Shown here one piece after another: positions 11,471-22,435 of a DNA stretch of 64,000 nt (its first letter is position 1; each line of letters opens with the position of its first letter). The notes beneath the pieces were generated by a model. The model saw nothing but the letters and a program-made list of their open reading frames with translations. It had not been told where the DNA came from and did not search any database. This DNA is from Diadophis punctatus similis (Eukaryota; Chordata; Lepidosauria; Squamata; Dipsadidae), in NCBI GenBank assembly GCA_023053685.1, contig JALIGW010000001.1:67752740-67816739 (forward strand), in the 5' to 3' direction. The translations under genes were made by a program, and so were the position numbers.

Positions 11471-11654
11471 AATAGAATCTTGCTAAATGCATTGATAGAC
11501 TAGCTGATGCACGCCTTGCCCCTAGCCAACAATGATGAATACTGTTGGATATTTGGCTTCTACTCTTCCAGTTTTCAGGCCATTCTCTTCTACCAGCATG
11601 TAACTATTAATGGAATGTGGAACTAATTTGGAGCAATTAATGGAATTAATGGAA

Positions 11655-12148
11655 AAAGATGTTGAGACTCTGAAAAAGAGTGCAGAGAAGAACAACCAGA
11701 ATGATTAGAGGCCTGAAAGCTATCACATACAAAAAATGATTACAGGAATTGAGTATGTCTAGTGTAATGAAATGTAGTGTAGTGTAATGAAAAAAAGAAC
11801 TAGGGGAGACATAATAGTGGTGTTCCAATATTTGAGGGGCTCCTACAAAGACAAGGGGGTCTATTTTCCAAAACCCCAAAAGGCAAGATGAGAAACAATG
11901 TATGGAAACTAACCAAGGAGACAAGCAACCTATAATTAAAGAGAAATTTCCTAATGGTGTAAGCAATCAACCAATGGAACAGCTTGCCTTCAGAAGTTGT
12001 GGGTGCTCCATCACTGATGACTTTCAAAAAGAGACTGGACGGCCACTTGTCTTGTCTTGTCTTAAAATGGTGTAGGGTCTCCTGCTTGAGCAGGGAGTTG
12101 GACTAGAAGACTTCCAAACTCTCTTCCAACTCCCTTATTCTATGTTAT
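11655..12148 (+). mobile_element. CR1 LINE 3' end
   Basis: Corresponds to the CR1 ORF2 C-terminus and 3' UTR: GTGCAGAGAAGAACAACCAG near 11680, AATGGAACAGCTTGCCTTCAG near 11975 and the terminal GAGTTGGACTAGAAGACTTCC box near 12095. Diverged, with a short local duplication of AGTGTAATGAA near 11761-11790. Non-functional. Confidence 0.8.
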
Positions 12149-12422
12149 ATGTTGAATGAATTGATTGTATATACCCTACATATGTTAGCACACTGCATGT
12201 ACCCTGGGAATTGGATGGCATATATATGTGTTCTTGTTATTTGGTGGTACATAGACAACAATATATTGACTTGCAAAGATCCTAGTTTGCTTAAGCTAGT
12301 GTGAACAGCTTTGGAATAAAAATAGGCTTTGGTTGTGTTGATGATGTGCTGCAAAATGTTCCAAAATGTATGGCTACTTCCTGTTATTAGCAGAGAAGTC
12401 TGCATGTGACACAAGTATGCCT

Positions 12423-12662
12423 AATAGCAATAGCACTTAGATTTATATACTGCTTCACAGTGCTTTACAGCCTTCTCTAAATGGTTAGCAGAATAACCAT
12501 ATTGCCCCCAACAATCTGGGTCCTTATTTTACCAACCTTGGATGGATGGAAGACAGAGTCAACCTTGAGCCGGTGAGAATTGAACTGCCAAACTGCTGGC
12601 AGTCAGCAGTCAGCAGAAATAGCCTCCAATATTGCATTCTAACCACTGCACCACCATGGCTG
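12423..12662 (-). mobile_element. Sauria SINE, minus strand
   Basis: Complement of the SINE body: AATAGCAATAGCACTTAG tail at the left, GCCCCCAACAATCTGGGTCC in the middle and AACCACTGCACCACCATGGC head at the right. Diverged more than the other copies, with insertions in the B-box region. Confidence 0.88.
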
Positions 12663-12838
12663 GTATCTTATCTGTACTTTCGTTCTATTTGTCACTTTAA
12701 TTAAAAATTCACTTTCAAGGGCCTTCTGCTCTTCATTGGAATGATATTTGCCTCCTTCCTTGTTTTCAAAATGTCAGTGAAGATTTGGTAATTTCATCAA
12801 GTCTTCGAAGCAGGATTGTTTTGACTATCCCTCTAGAT

Positions 12839-13152
12839 CAGGGTGTCAAACTGGATTTATTCAAGAGCCAGATCAGCATTGTAGTTCTCGTCTGTGGGCT
12901 GGCCGGGGGGGAGGGAGATGGGTTGGACGCTTCCTGCATAACCCTGCTGGTCAAAATGGGGTGTGGGGAGCCGTGTGAGGCCCTCTGTGCCCTGTTTTTG
13001 GCACTTTGCGAGCTAAAACAGGGTACGGGGGTCATGGGGGGCTGCGCACACCCACCCCATGCTCTCTTTTGGCTGCCAGAGGCACTGTGGGCCGGTCCTT
13101 TGCTATTTCCAGGCTGGATCTGGCCCATGGGGCCTTGAGTTTGACACCCTTG
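12839..13152. mobile_element. hAT-type MITE
   Basis: Terminal inverted repeats CAGGGTGTCAAACT and AGTTTGACACCCTTG, flanked by the 8-bp duplication CTCTAGAT at 12831-12838 and 13153-13160. GC-rich interior with a GGCTGGCCGGGGG stretch. These termini are a widespread vertebrate hAT signature. Confidence 0.9.
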
Positions 13153-13261
13153 CTCTAGATGTTGAATTACTTTTGGGAATGTTGATTTTTTTTAAAAAAA
13201 ATTGGTTGTTTCTAATGCATGGTTTTAGTTTTAAAGTTTGCTAATTTGTTTTTAAAACAAA

Positions 13262-13622
13262 ATTATAGATTTGGGAAGTTATATACAGCTAAACAGTGTC
13301 GGAGGAGGGCCTTCTCTGTGGCAGCCCCTGCTCTCTGGAACCAACTACCTCCCAAGATTTGTACTACCCCCACCCTACTGGCCTTTCGTAAAGCCATCAA
13401 GACCTGGCTTTTCTGACAGGCATGGGACCATTGACCTCGGGTGAGGATAGACCCGAGGTCATGAATGGTGGACTATTGTAATTTTTAATTGTATTTTTAA
13501 TTTTTAATTTTGTTTTTTAACTTTTTAATTTTTTTATTTATGTTTCTTTCTGATGTTTCTTTCCCAGAATCCTTCGGGAGTTGGGTGGCATAGAAATGTA
13601 AATAATAAATAAATAAAATAAA
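13262..13622 (+). pseudogene. L2-type LINE 3' fragment with ORF2 C-terminus
   Basis: Codes for RRRAFSVAAPALWNQLPP followed by AFRKAIKTWLF, ending at 13416. The same C-terminal block is present at 24870-25000 on the minus strand in the larger L2 copy. The 3' UTR contains a perfect 10-bp hairpin stem at 13433-13442/13451-13460, and the element ends in an AATAAATAAATAAAATAAAT tail. 5'-truncated. Confidence 0.8.
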
Positions 13623-13938
13623 TAAATATATGATGCTCAGAGATAGTTGATAGGAGTAAAGTATAAATTATAGTATAAAGTATAAAGTATAGATAGACAG
13701 AAAGACAGACAGGCAAATCTGAAAAGCATTCTGTGAAAGCTTTTGATTGACAAAAGCCATGACAGATACTGAAAGCCAGTATTATGAGCCCAAGAGAGCC
13801 AACCAAAGCACAAATAAAATTGTGATTTGAAATATAAGAAAAATGAATGGTAAAATAAATGAAAGAATTAGCAAATGAAATAAAAGAAAAATATATGCCT
13901 GTGAAATTAAGAGAAAGAGGAACTTATATAATAAACTA

Positions 13939-14337
13939 CCGTATTTTTCGGAGTATAAGATGCGCCGGAGTATAAGACGCACCTTAGTTTTGGGGGAGGA
14001 AAATAGGGGAAAAATCTATCTACCAAGTATTCATCTGGCTAGCATCCCTAGTCTGGTCAGCTTTAGCACATTATTTTATCCCCTGGTTAGGGCTGAAAAA
14101 ATCTTTTTCGGAGGGAATAGCAATGAAAACAAGCCTGCAAAGACTTAGGGCTGAAAAAAACTTCTTCCGAGGGAGTAGGAATGAAAAAATCTTGCAAGCT
14201 GGGGAGATCGTTAGCACCTCGTTAGGGCTGGGGAAAAAAAGCTTTGAAAAAGCTACATTCGGAGGATAAGACGCACCCAAAATTTCAGCCTCTTTTAGGG
14301 GGGGAAAAGGTGCATCTTATACTCCAAAAAAATACGG
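13939..14337. mobile_element. Tc1/mariner-like MITE
   Basis: Terminal inverted repeats CCGTATTTTTCGGAGTATAA and TTATACTCCAAAAAAATACGG, flanked by TA on both sides (13937-13938 and 14338-14339). Subterminal TAAGACGCACC also occurs in inverted form. About 400 bp with no transposase. The TA duplication points to the Tc1/mariner superfamily, but other TA-inserting families are possible. Confidence 0.75.
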
Positions 14338-14622
14338 TAAATGAAAATGATTTGATCTGATGGAGCTGAGTTGATAAGAACATGCAGGAAAGCAAAACTG
14401 TAGGTTTAACAGTGAAAGAGCTAAAATCTGTTAGAGAAACAGAAATGATGCCTCTAGATTGTTCTACACATGAACATCAAAACAAAACTCCACAGATTGG
14501 GAATTTGCTGCATGTTGTCCTCCATTGGAAAAACCAGGTATGCATTTTGAGATTCTAAACAGATATAATACAGGGACACATTTTTCTGTTAGGTGATGTA
14601 AACAGATAGGAGGGAAGAGTAC

Positions 14623-14946
14623 CAGAGGTGGGTTCCTGCCTGTTTTTGCCGGTGCGGTTAATAGCTGTTGTTCGGCGCAGAGCCGAAGACGCTGCTGCCG
14701 TTTGTGGCGCGGGAGCTTTCCCCGGGCGCTTTTCCCACCCGCATGGATGCCGCCAATTGCATTCTTTTGCCCTCTGTGCATGCAGAACGCTTTGAGCATG
14801 CGCAGAGGGCAAAAGGACGCAATTGGTGGCGTTCATGCGGGCGGCGGCAGCGCCCGGGGAAAGCCCCCACACCGCGAACGGCAGCAGCGTCTTCGGCTCT
14901 GTGCTGAACAACAGCTATTAACCGCACCGGCAGGAACCCACCTCTG
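14623..14946. mobile_element. Palindromic hAT-type MITE
   Basis: Ends CAGAGGTGGGTTCCTGCC and GGCAGGAACCCACCTCTG. Flanks AAGAGTAC (14615-14622) and AAGGGTAC (14947-14954) differ by one base, an 8-bp duplication. The two arms are near-complete reverse complements (GCAGAGCCGAAGACGCTGCT against AGCAGCGTCTTCGGCTCTG), meeting at about 14784, so the element is one long hairpin. A GCATGCGCAGAGGGCAAAAG block sits at the centre. Confidence 0.88.
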
Positions 14947-14954
14947 AAGGGTAC

Positions 14955-16821
14955 CTATTCATACACCCAATGCCTAGAGAACACTGTATTCATTTGGAGG
15001 AAAAAATCTTGCTTTCAATATGTAGTTTAAGCATACATTTATTCAGAGGTAAGCATGGGCACGGAATAACTAAAGCATGACTGTTTTTTATGATGAAAGC
15101 TTGAAAAAATTAATGAAGGATAGAAGAATAATAAAAAGTTCTGAATGTAGGACAGATCGCTTTTTGATTGTGTCAGGAGTGAATGTTGGCACACAAAAAA
15201 AAGATAAAACATTTAAAGAAGAAAGAACAATACATGAAATGCTGTATGGCTATAATAGGATGAAGGACATCTTGCATAAATAAAAAATGGGGATAGATAC
15301 ATTGAATGGTATTAGAATGAACAAGATTTAGGTAAGTTTCCATTTGTTATTTCCTACCTTTAATTTCTTTGGCTTTACTAATTCATATTTCCTTTCTGTA
15401 ACATACTGCTTACCCTGAAAAGGGATAACACAATGAATGTCTGCATTATGTGATTTTAATTTTATCTCTTCTTTCAATAGCATTGCTTTTATTATTTTAC
15501 ATACTTTGAATTTTTAATTGTGGCAAGGCCCTTGGATTGTTGTATGAATTGAGATGCAGAATACAAATTAAACAAACAAGGAAACAGATGACGATCTGAA
15601 GTCATCTGTCAAATGAGAAAAAGGTTGATTAAGACAATGAATGCTAAAATAGTTTGGCCAATTTACTAGATACATTTCTATTTCCACTGAGTCTCTAAAA
15701 GTATTTCAAACATTGCTGGCTATGAATAGTTCACAAAGTTATCGTGCTTTTCCAGCAGAAAAAGTGAGAGAATAAAAAAATCTGCTGTCTTAGGTCAAGG
15801 TTATTCACTCAATGTTATTTCATTCCAGTCTTTTAAAAACAGAAAAGCAATTTAACAACTAAATGAGTCCTCCTTTCTAATAACGTTTTGTCATCCAAGT
15901 TCTTATATTTTTATGTTTGCAAAATATTAGAATCTATGTATGCCTAATCTGTTTTTCATTTTCGTACTATTCAAAATAACATTTTTTCTCCACACTTACC
16001 ATTTAATGCTTTGGTTACACATTATCTCATATTTATTTTCCTGGGAAATGGCATTTATTTTATTTTATCGTTTCACAGACAGATTAGCAGTGAGAAAAAT
16101 AAATCGCAGAAGTAATTTGGATTTATGGCCAACTGTCACCTGAAAATATAATGCTAGATCTTGAAAGAAAAGCTGGAGCTTAAATGTGAAAATCCTAGCT
16201 GGACTATTGCCTGGAGTTTTTAATAAGATTATAATTACCCTGGATTTGAGACAATTGTTTTAACAATGATTTTGAGCCAACTTTAATTTAAATAAAGGTC
16301 TATTGAATAAACAAATATAGTATTTCATTGTTTACTAAATTAATTGCCTATTGAGTTATAATAAATTGGAATTTTTGGGTATATTAATAAAAAAAGCACA
16401 ATGTCAACCCTTGAAGGCAAAGATTAATGGGCACAAGACTTTCCAGTGTCAAAAATGCCAAATGCCTGGCTATACTTTGAGATATAAGATGTTGTGCTGA
16501 CAAGGTGCCTTTTCTTATAGCAGGATCAATAAACACTTTCCACTGAAAGAGCTGGTTTATTCATGATTTACAGCCAACATTTGCACCAGCCAGTATTATA
16601 GAAAAATGTTTAGGCAATGACTGAATGAGCTCTTGTTGGCCATGTCTAGAAATCCGGGTACCACTTCCCATGATAATGTTAGGTTAAACCAACAATAACT
16701 GGTGTATCCTTCACTCTTTCACCTTTGGAAGGGATTGGATTAAAGGTGATTTCCCAGTAGTAATGTATAGCATCTCCTAGGGGTAATTACCCCAAAAGGG
16801 CAATTTGGACATATTCTGGGG
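14955..16821. other. No gene recognised
   Basis: About 1.9 kb of AT-rich DNA without an identifiable repeat or exon. Short open frames at 15077-15283 and 15940-16143 have no motif I can name. Confidence 0.5.
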
Positions 16822-17035
16822 GAGGGGGAATGTCTATGGAGATTCTCAATCATCCAGGTGATGGTTATCCCAAAGGTATTTTTCCAAAATGCAACGAGAT
16901 TTTCCTGGTTTTTTTCTTTGAAAAAATGTTTCTTTCTAAGTGAAGAAACTTCTTAGATGAGAAGTGAAACCAAGAAATCCAAGAAAGTCCAGTGCCTTTT
17001 GGAAAAATGCCTTTGGGACCTCCTGGGAGTAATAG
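16822..17035. mobile_element. Inverted-repeat DNA element, degenerate copy
   Basis: Contains TCTATGGAGATTCTCAATCA, CCAAAGGTATTTTTCC and later GGAAAAATGCCTTTGGGA, so the two arms are inverted around a GAAGAAACTTCTTAGATGAG core. The same family is seen, better preserved, at 46731-47541. Termini and superfamily are not resolved. Confidence 0.6.
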
Positions 17036-17139
17036 AACAATTTGTACTTGCTTGTTTGTGAGTCAAGGATCCAGTTAGGGGCTGACACTGCTAAAACCCT
17101 TGTGTAAAACAACAGTTTCTTTGTTTTGTGGGGGATAAT

Positions 17140-17300
17140 CAACGGTGGGTTGCTCCCGGTTCGGCCCGGTTCTAAGAACCGGTAGCATGGGCGGCAGGAG
17201 GTTCCACCCACCTACCCGGGATGCTTCTGCGCATTCACAGAAGCATTGCGCGTGAGCACGAGTGCAAACCGGTAGTAAAAGATTTTAGAACCCACTATTG
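17140..17300. mobile_element. Short hAT-type MITE
   Basis: Starts CAACGGTGGGTTGCTCCCGG and ends AGAACCCACTATTG, flanked by GGGATAAT at 17132-17139 and 17301-17308. Interior has CCGGTTCTAAGAACCGG, a palindrome shared with the AACCGG-rich 51411 family. Confidence 0.85.
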
Positions 17301-17504
17301 GGGATAATGACTTTGAGACTGAGAAAAGGGGTAATTGGGTCAACCAACTTAAAAACCCCTGTTAGTCATCCAACCATTGCTGTGCCAAAGGACTGGTAAT
17401 AAGGACAGGGTTTTAATCAGTTTAATGGTAGCTCAGTGATGCTATGAAGAGGTATAGCCACTAGTCAGGAAATAGTCACAATAGGTGTCTGTATGTTAGT
17501 GTGT

Positions 17505-17735
17505 GTTTATTTAACTAATTTATATAGCCACTCATTTCACAGCCAAGTAACTCTGGACCATGTACAACAAAACTAAAAATATGTAAAACCATTATCTAGA
17601 ATATCTAAAACTATTATTAAAAACATTAAAACCATAAAAATAGATAACACAAGAACAATAGATGAAAGAATATTAGTAATAATAGAGGTACGTCATTAAT
17701 TCACCACTTCCCCAGGCCTTTTGGCATAACTATTT
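17505..17735 (-). mobile_element. Possible L2-type LINE 3' remnant
   Basis: TTTATTTAACTAATTTATAT followed by an ACTCTGGACCATGTACAACA box and an A-rich stretch is the layout of the minus-strand L2 3' ends at 5190 and 50108. Strongly diverged. Confidence 0.4.
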
Positions 17736-19689
17736 GTTTATATATTCAGAAACTACTTAGTTTAGGGCATTCTCTAAATTGTATTCAAGAATGGTCCAAG
17801 ATGATCAGGAGGAGAACTGTCTGCTAAAGATACAAAAAGTATAGCAGATTTAGAACTTTTCAGTTTCAGTGCAGGGGAATCCCACAGCCATCTTACCACA
17901 AATCTTTCTGAAGACTCTTTCAGGTAATTTTTATAATCAAGCCACTCTGAAAAATTACATATTGTACCCAGAATGCAACAGCTGTTCTGGATAGTGGACC
18001 TAGAGAAGCAGGTGATCCCTAGTATTTCCATCTTACTTTACTGTCCCAAATAGATGCTTTGTTATGTAGTTAAGTAGAGGTGCCAATGAATCTTGTCATT
18101 TTGAAAATAACAATCTTGTGGATTACTAAACCCAAATCTCTATAAATTTCAGTTCAGTTCAACAATAACCTTGGACCCATTCTAAACTGACCTACCATTT
18201 CCATTGTGAAATGTGGGATTATTTTGCCAATTATAGAAAATACAATGCTTTGATTGGAAAACCTTATAGTTGAATGGTTTTGATTAAAGTTTAAAAGCCC
18301 CAATTATTTGGTGGAAAGCTCGGTTGCATCCAAACAGCACACATTGTGGATCTAAAGACTAAAATTTAAAGCAGTTCTGCACACCCAGCAAAGCTTTCTG
18401 TTTTGTTTTAGAACAATGTTGGCTTCATATCATGGGGGCTTTAATCCTGTGAAAAAGTATGAAAGAGCTCACTAGCATCCTATACACATGTACGGTAGGG
18501 GACGCCCCACCTAATTTAATCAAATTAACTTCTGCACTACAGGTTTGCAAAGTCAGTTCCACTGAAGCAAATAAGATTTCTTTCCCAGCCAGCACACAGG
18601 GGAGTTGGACTTCAAGAGGTACAAATGACTGATAAACAACATTAAAAGGAATTTTCCCAAGAACAAGATCAAAAGCATGGGAAAAAATATCAACCAGAGG
18701 GGACAGGGAGGGGAGAGGGGATTGAATAGACCATTGGATGTACATGGTTCCAAATGATAAGTTGATCTTTTAATGAATGCTAACAGTACTCTCTAATCAC
18801 CTCTTCCTTATTAATCAAGCTGCAAACCTTGCTTGGCTGAATGTTGAGATTAATGGGTCTTAATGATCAGGCCAAGCAATGATACTGAACTTGGTGGAGT
18901 CAACTCCAGGGGCCAGGAGCCCAAGAAAACCCTCTGGGGCTGCTATACATTTAAACTGGCTGGTGACCTGACAAGAAGCAGCTAAAGCGCTAGTTAGCCA
19001 GAGCAGCAGCTGCTTCCTTTTTTTTTTCAAGGACAAAGGCAGATACAGGAGTGTCCAGAGAGTAAAAAAATTCAAGATGGCTGCCATGCCAAAACCCTAC
19101 CCTCTTCTATGTCTGTTGCATTGGGAGGCACTTAAAAGGGAGTGTGGCTTATACTACATGGTATAAGTTGCTTATACTACATGGTTGCCACCTTGACTTT
19201 TTTTGACTCCCTTATAAATGCCCCTAATCCAAACAGTGGCAGTGTTTTCAGTCAGTTACCAAAGGCAGCTTCCACCCAAGAAATAGAAATTATTAAACAT
19301 TATTTTTAAATGCCAGGGTTAGCATAGGTTAAATATTTCTGAGGCATATTAATTTAGTTTGGTTTGGTTTTTTTATTCAAAAGACCCGATTGAGCTAGGA
19401 ATCTAAAAATTGCTAAAATGTCCCGGATTACTGAATTTATTGGTTTCAAATAATCTGAAGCCACTTCTGAGAAGCCACAGCCCTCTGCTCATTTCCCTCA
19501 ACTCTATTTCTCTTTTGTCTTGCTGGAAGCCAATGTTGGCCATTACGCTTCTCCTCAACCCAACCAACCCCATATTTTCCAGACCAGATGTAACACATGC
19601 TTTGAAACTGCGGGGCTTTTGATGTTTTACTTTCTATGCTTTGGCAATAATATTCAGGATTTTTTAAAAAATCTTTCATAAATTGTTAT
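17736..19689. other. No gene recognised
   Basis: Unassigned. A small direct duplication of GCTTATACTACATGGT lies near 19149 and 19171. Open frames here lack family motifs. Confidence 0.45.
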
Positions 19690-19805
19690 AATATGTATTA
19701 TGTTTTGAAATACGTTATTTGTATTACGATTTTAAATTGTTATCTCCCCAGTGTTGACACAGTGAGATGGGTGGCCATATAAAATCGAATACATATATAA
19801 ATATA
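19690..19805 (+). mobile_element. LINE 3' terminus (L2/CR1-type)
   Basis: Contains the degenerate box GTGTTGACACAGTGAGATGG then GTGGCCATATAAAATCG and an AT-repeat tail, like 8985-9140. Confidence 0.45.
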
Positions 19806-20577
19806 TAAATCATTTGTCCTCAACTTACAACAGTTTAATTAGTGACTGTTCAAAGTTACAGTGGCATTGAAAAAAGTGACATGGCCATTTTTCACACTTT
19901 ACAGATTACAGATTATTAGAGTTGGAAGGGACCTTGTAGGTCATCTAGTCCAACCCCCCGCTCAAGCAGGAGTCCCTACACCATTTCGGACAAATGGCAG
20001 TCCAATCTCCCTTTGAAAGTCTCAAGTGTTGGAGCACTCACAACCTCTGCAGGTAAGCCGTTCCATTGGTTGATCGCTCTCACTGTCAGAAAATTCCTCC
20101 TTATTTCCAGGTTGAATCTCTCCTTGATCAGTTTCCATCCATTATTCCTTGTCTGGCCTTCTGATGCCTTGGAAAACAGCCTGACCCCCTCCTCTCTGTG
20201 GCAGCCCCTCAAATATTGGAACACTGCTATCACTTATGACTGTTGCAGCATCCCCACGGTCATGTGATCAAAATTCAGATGTTTGGCCATTGACTCATAC
20301 TTATGACTGCTGCAGTGTCCTGGGGTCAAGTGATCCCCTTTTGTGACCTTCTGACAAGCAAAGTCTATGGTCACAATGATCACTGCAGTTGTTAAGTTAG
20401 TAACATGGTTGTTAAGTGTATCTTCATACGTGTTACTAACTTAACAATTGCAGTGATTCACTTAACAGATGTGGCAAGAAATGTTGTAAAATCAAGCAAA
20501 ACTCACTTAACAAATGTCTCACATAGCAACAGAAATGTTGGGCTCAATTATGGTCATAATTTGAGGACTACCTGTAT
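19806..20577. mobile_element. DNA-transposon-like repeat carrying a CR1 insertion
   Basis: Left edge TTTGTCCTCAACTTACAACA and right edge TTTGAGGACTACCTGTATTT are inverted at their cores (GTCCTCAA / TTGAGGAC). The interior repeats ACTTATGACTG and TTAACTTAGT-like words. A CR1 3' end interrupts it at 19905-20235. A second interrupted copy of the family is at 21566-24695. Superfamily not determined. Confidence 0.55.
19905..20235 (-). mobile_element. CR1 LINE 3' end nested in a DNA repeat
   Basis: Classical CR1 3' UTR complement (AGAGTTGGAAGGGACCTTG near 19920, ATCTAGTCCAACCCC near 19941) followed by the C-terminal coding end. Minus-strand translation 20233-19976 reads RGCHREEGVRLFSKASEG, then INQWNGLPAEVVSAPTLETF. 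Open for 85 codons but 5'-truncated. Confidence 0.85.
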
Positions 20578-20730
20578 TTGGATTTTCCTCAGCTTAAAGA
20601 GCGATAGGACTTTTTAAAGACAATCTTTCCTTAAATTCAAGGACAGTCTTTCCTTCCAAAGAATAGTTCCTGCTATTACGGGTTCAGCAGCACCACTTAT
20701 TCATTAGTAGACGACAACTACTATTCAAAA

Positions 20731-20848
20731 GTTTTTTAGTTTTTTAGTTTTTTAGTTTTTTAGTTTTTTAGTTTTTTAGTTTTTTAGTTTTTTAGTTTTT
20801 TAGTTTTTTAGTGTTTTAGTGTTTTAGTGTTTTTTAGTTTTTTAGTTT
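20731..20848. repeat. (TTTTTTAG)n octanucleotide array
   Basis: About fourteen tandem units of an eight-base motif, becoming GTTTTAGT near the right end before passing into (ATTT)n. Confidence 0.92.
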
Positions 20849-20849
20849 T

Positions 20850-20880
<31 letters not shown>

Positions 20881-21001
20881 TTGTTTGTTTGTTTCTATTT
20901 GTATGCCTTCAAGTTTTTGCGTGATGAGATCAATTATCCTCAGGCCTGTTTGTTTGTTTGTTTGTTTGTTTGTTTGTTTGTTTGCTTGTTTGCTTGTTTG
21001 C

Positions 21002-21096
<95 letters not shown>

Positions 21097-21097
21097 T
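20849..21097. repeat. (ATTT)n and (GTTT)n arrays flanking an L2 3' scrap
   Basis: (ATTT)n at 20849-20881, (GTTT)n to about 20893, then roughly 54 bp identical to the very 3' end of the L2-type LINE at 24806-24859 (20894-20947), then (GTTT)n with GCTT variants and (ATTT)n to 21097. The LINE fragment probably seeded or was embedded in the arrays. Confidence 0.85.
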
Positions 21098-21189
21098 ACA
21101 CAAAAACATAACGTAACATACAAACATGTAATATTAGGAATCTTAGTTCCTATCTTAGATACAGTTGAAGATCAGTTCATGAAATTTAA

Positions 21190-21520
21190 TACACATATAC
21201 TATAAATATTTATCTTCTTTTCTACCTCCGTAGTTACTATATGCTCTTCTATATATACACATTTGTTTTCTGTTCTATTTAATTTAATTTAATTTAATTA
21301 CTTACATCTGTCTAAATTTAATAATTGGTATTTACACATTCTATACTCTATTACCCCTGTTCTTTAACCATTCATAAAATCTATTCCATGTTAAATAATA
21401 TTCTGATTCCTCCTTATCTTGTAGTTCTTTCGTCATCTTATCCATCTTGGCGCAGTCAAAATTTTTTCTTATAATTTCCTCACCATTTGGAATGTCATTA
21501 TGTTTCCATTTTGTTTAAAG
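21190..21520 (-). pseudogene. L1-clade ORF2 extreme C-terminus
   Basis: Minus-strand reading from about 21512 to 21360 gives WKHNDIPNGEEII, then AKMDKMTKELQDKEES and YLTWNRFYEWL, the acidic helical tail typical of L1 ORF2 C-termini, followed leftward by AT-rich 3' UTR. Only the tail of the element is present. Confidence 0.55.
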
Positions 21521-21841
21521 TTTTAAGAATGCTGCAAGTAGGCTCACAAAATGGGTACTGTGGTTTGGCAGTTACAGATACTCCTCAACTTATAACCTTA
21601 ACTGAGCCTGGAATTACAGTTGTAAGGCATTGTGGTTGTAAGTCACATGGGGCACCCATGTGAACAAAAATAATTTTCTGACCTTTTTCAGGGCAGTTGT
21701 TAAGTGAACTCCATGGTCATTAAATGAAAACAAGTGTTTTTGCTAGAAACAGGCAAAAAACATTGCAGATCATGATATGTGACCGCTAATACCACAGTCT
21801 TTTTTTTTTAATTGAAAAGTTTTAAAGGTACAAAGTACAAA

Positions 21842-21910
21842 CATTTTTCCCCCATTTTTCTCCCCTCCTCCCCCCTCCCCCCTCCCCCTTCCCCCCCTTC
21901 CCCCCTCCCG
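21842..21910 (-). other. G-rich polypurine tract in L1 3' UTR
   Basis: On the minus strand there are repeated runs of four to seven G separated by one or two A or T, enough for several G-quadruplexes. It lies in the L1 3' UTR, where such tracts are known from other vertebrate L1s. Confidence 0.75.
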
Positions 21911-22086
21911 GACTTCCCAGGAGAAGCACAAGGTATAAATCTAAAAAAAAAACTAACATAAAACTTACTATAAAAGAAAAAAAAATTATTAGTTCAAAAA
22001 TACCCATTCATCCTTAACTCTTTAACAGTCCAAAAGCTTGAAAATATAGTATATCATTTCACAAATTTCTAATATTAGTAAACTGT

Positions 22087-22435
22087 TTAAATTATTTTGA
22101 TCTGATACTTTTTTTGAATATATTCAGTCCACCTACTCCATTCCAATATATATCTTTCATTTGAGTGGTCCTTTAAATATGACGAAATCTTGGCCATTTC
22201 GGCCAAATGTATCATTTTCAACGTCCATTCTTCAATTGTAGGTATATCTTCTTTCTTCCAGTATTGTGCTACCAACAATCTGGCAGCAGATATACAATTC
22301 AAAACCAGCTTTGTCTCTATAACTGAACAATCCGTTATTATCCCCAACAAAAAGAATTGTGGTGTAAATTTGATCTTTTTCTTTAAAATGTTTTGTATGA
22401 TCCACCATATTTTTATCCAAAATGCCTTGATCTTT
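22087..22435 (-). pseudogene. L1 ORF2 C-terminal tail, frameshifted
   Basis: Two overlapping minus frames carry the rest of ORF2: VGDNNGLFSYRDKAGFEL (22420-22232) and ARLLVAQYWKKEDIPTIEEW followed by LAEMAKISSYLKDHSNERY (22350-22087). A matching tail is found in the fragment at 53816-54373. The frame change shows that this copy is inactive. Confidence 0.8.

Noticed and set aside
15077..15283. 68-codon frame resembling a LINE endonuclease end
   Set aside because: Only the words TDRFLIVSG look similar; no supporting motifs or flanking LINE sequence.
20827..21205. Open frames made of repeated Leu-Phe-Ile-Tyr or Cys-Leu-Phe-Val
   Set aside because: Translations of (ATTT)n and (GTTT)n microsatellites.
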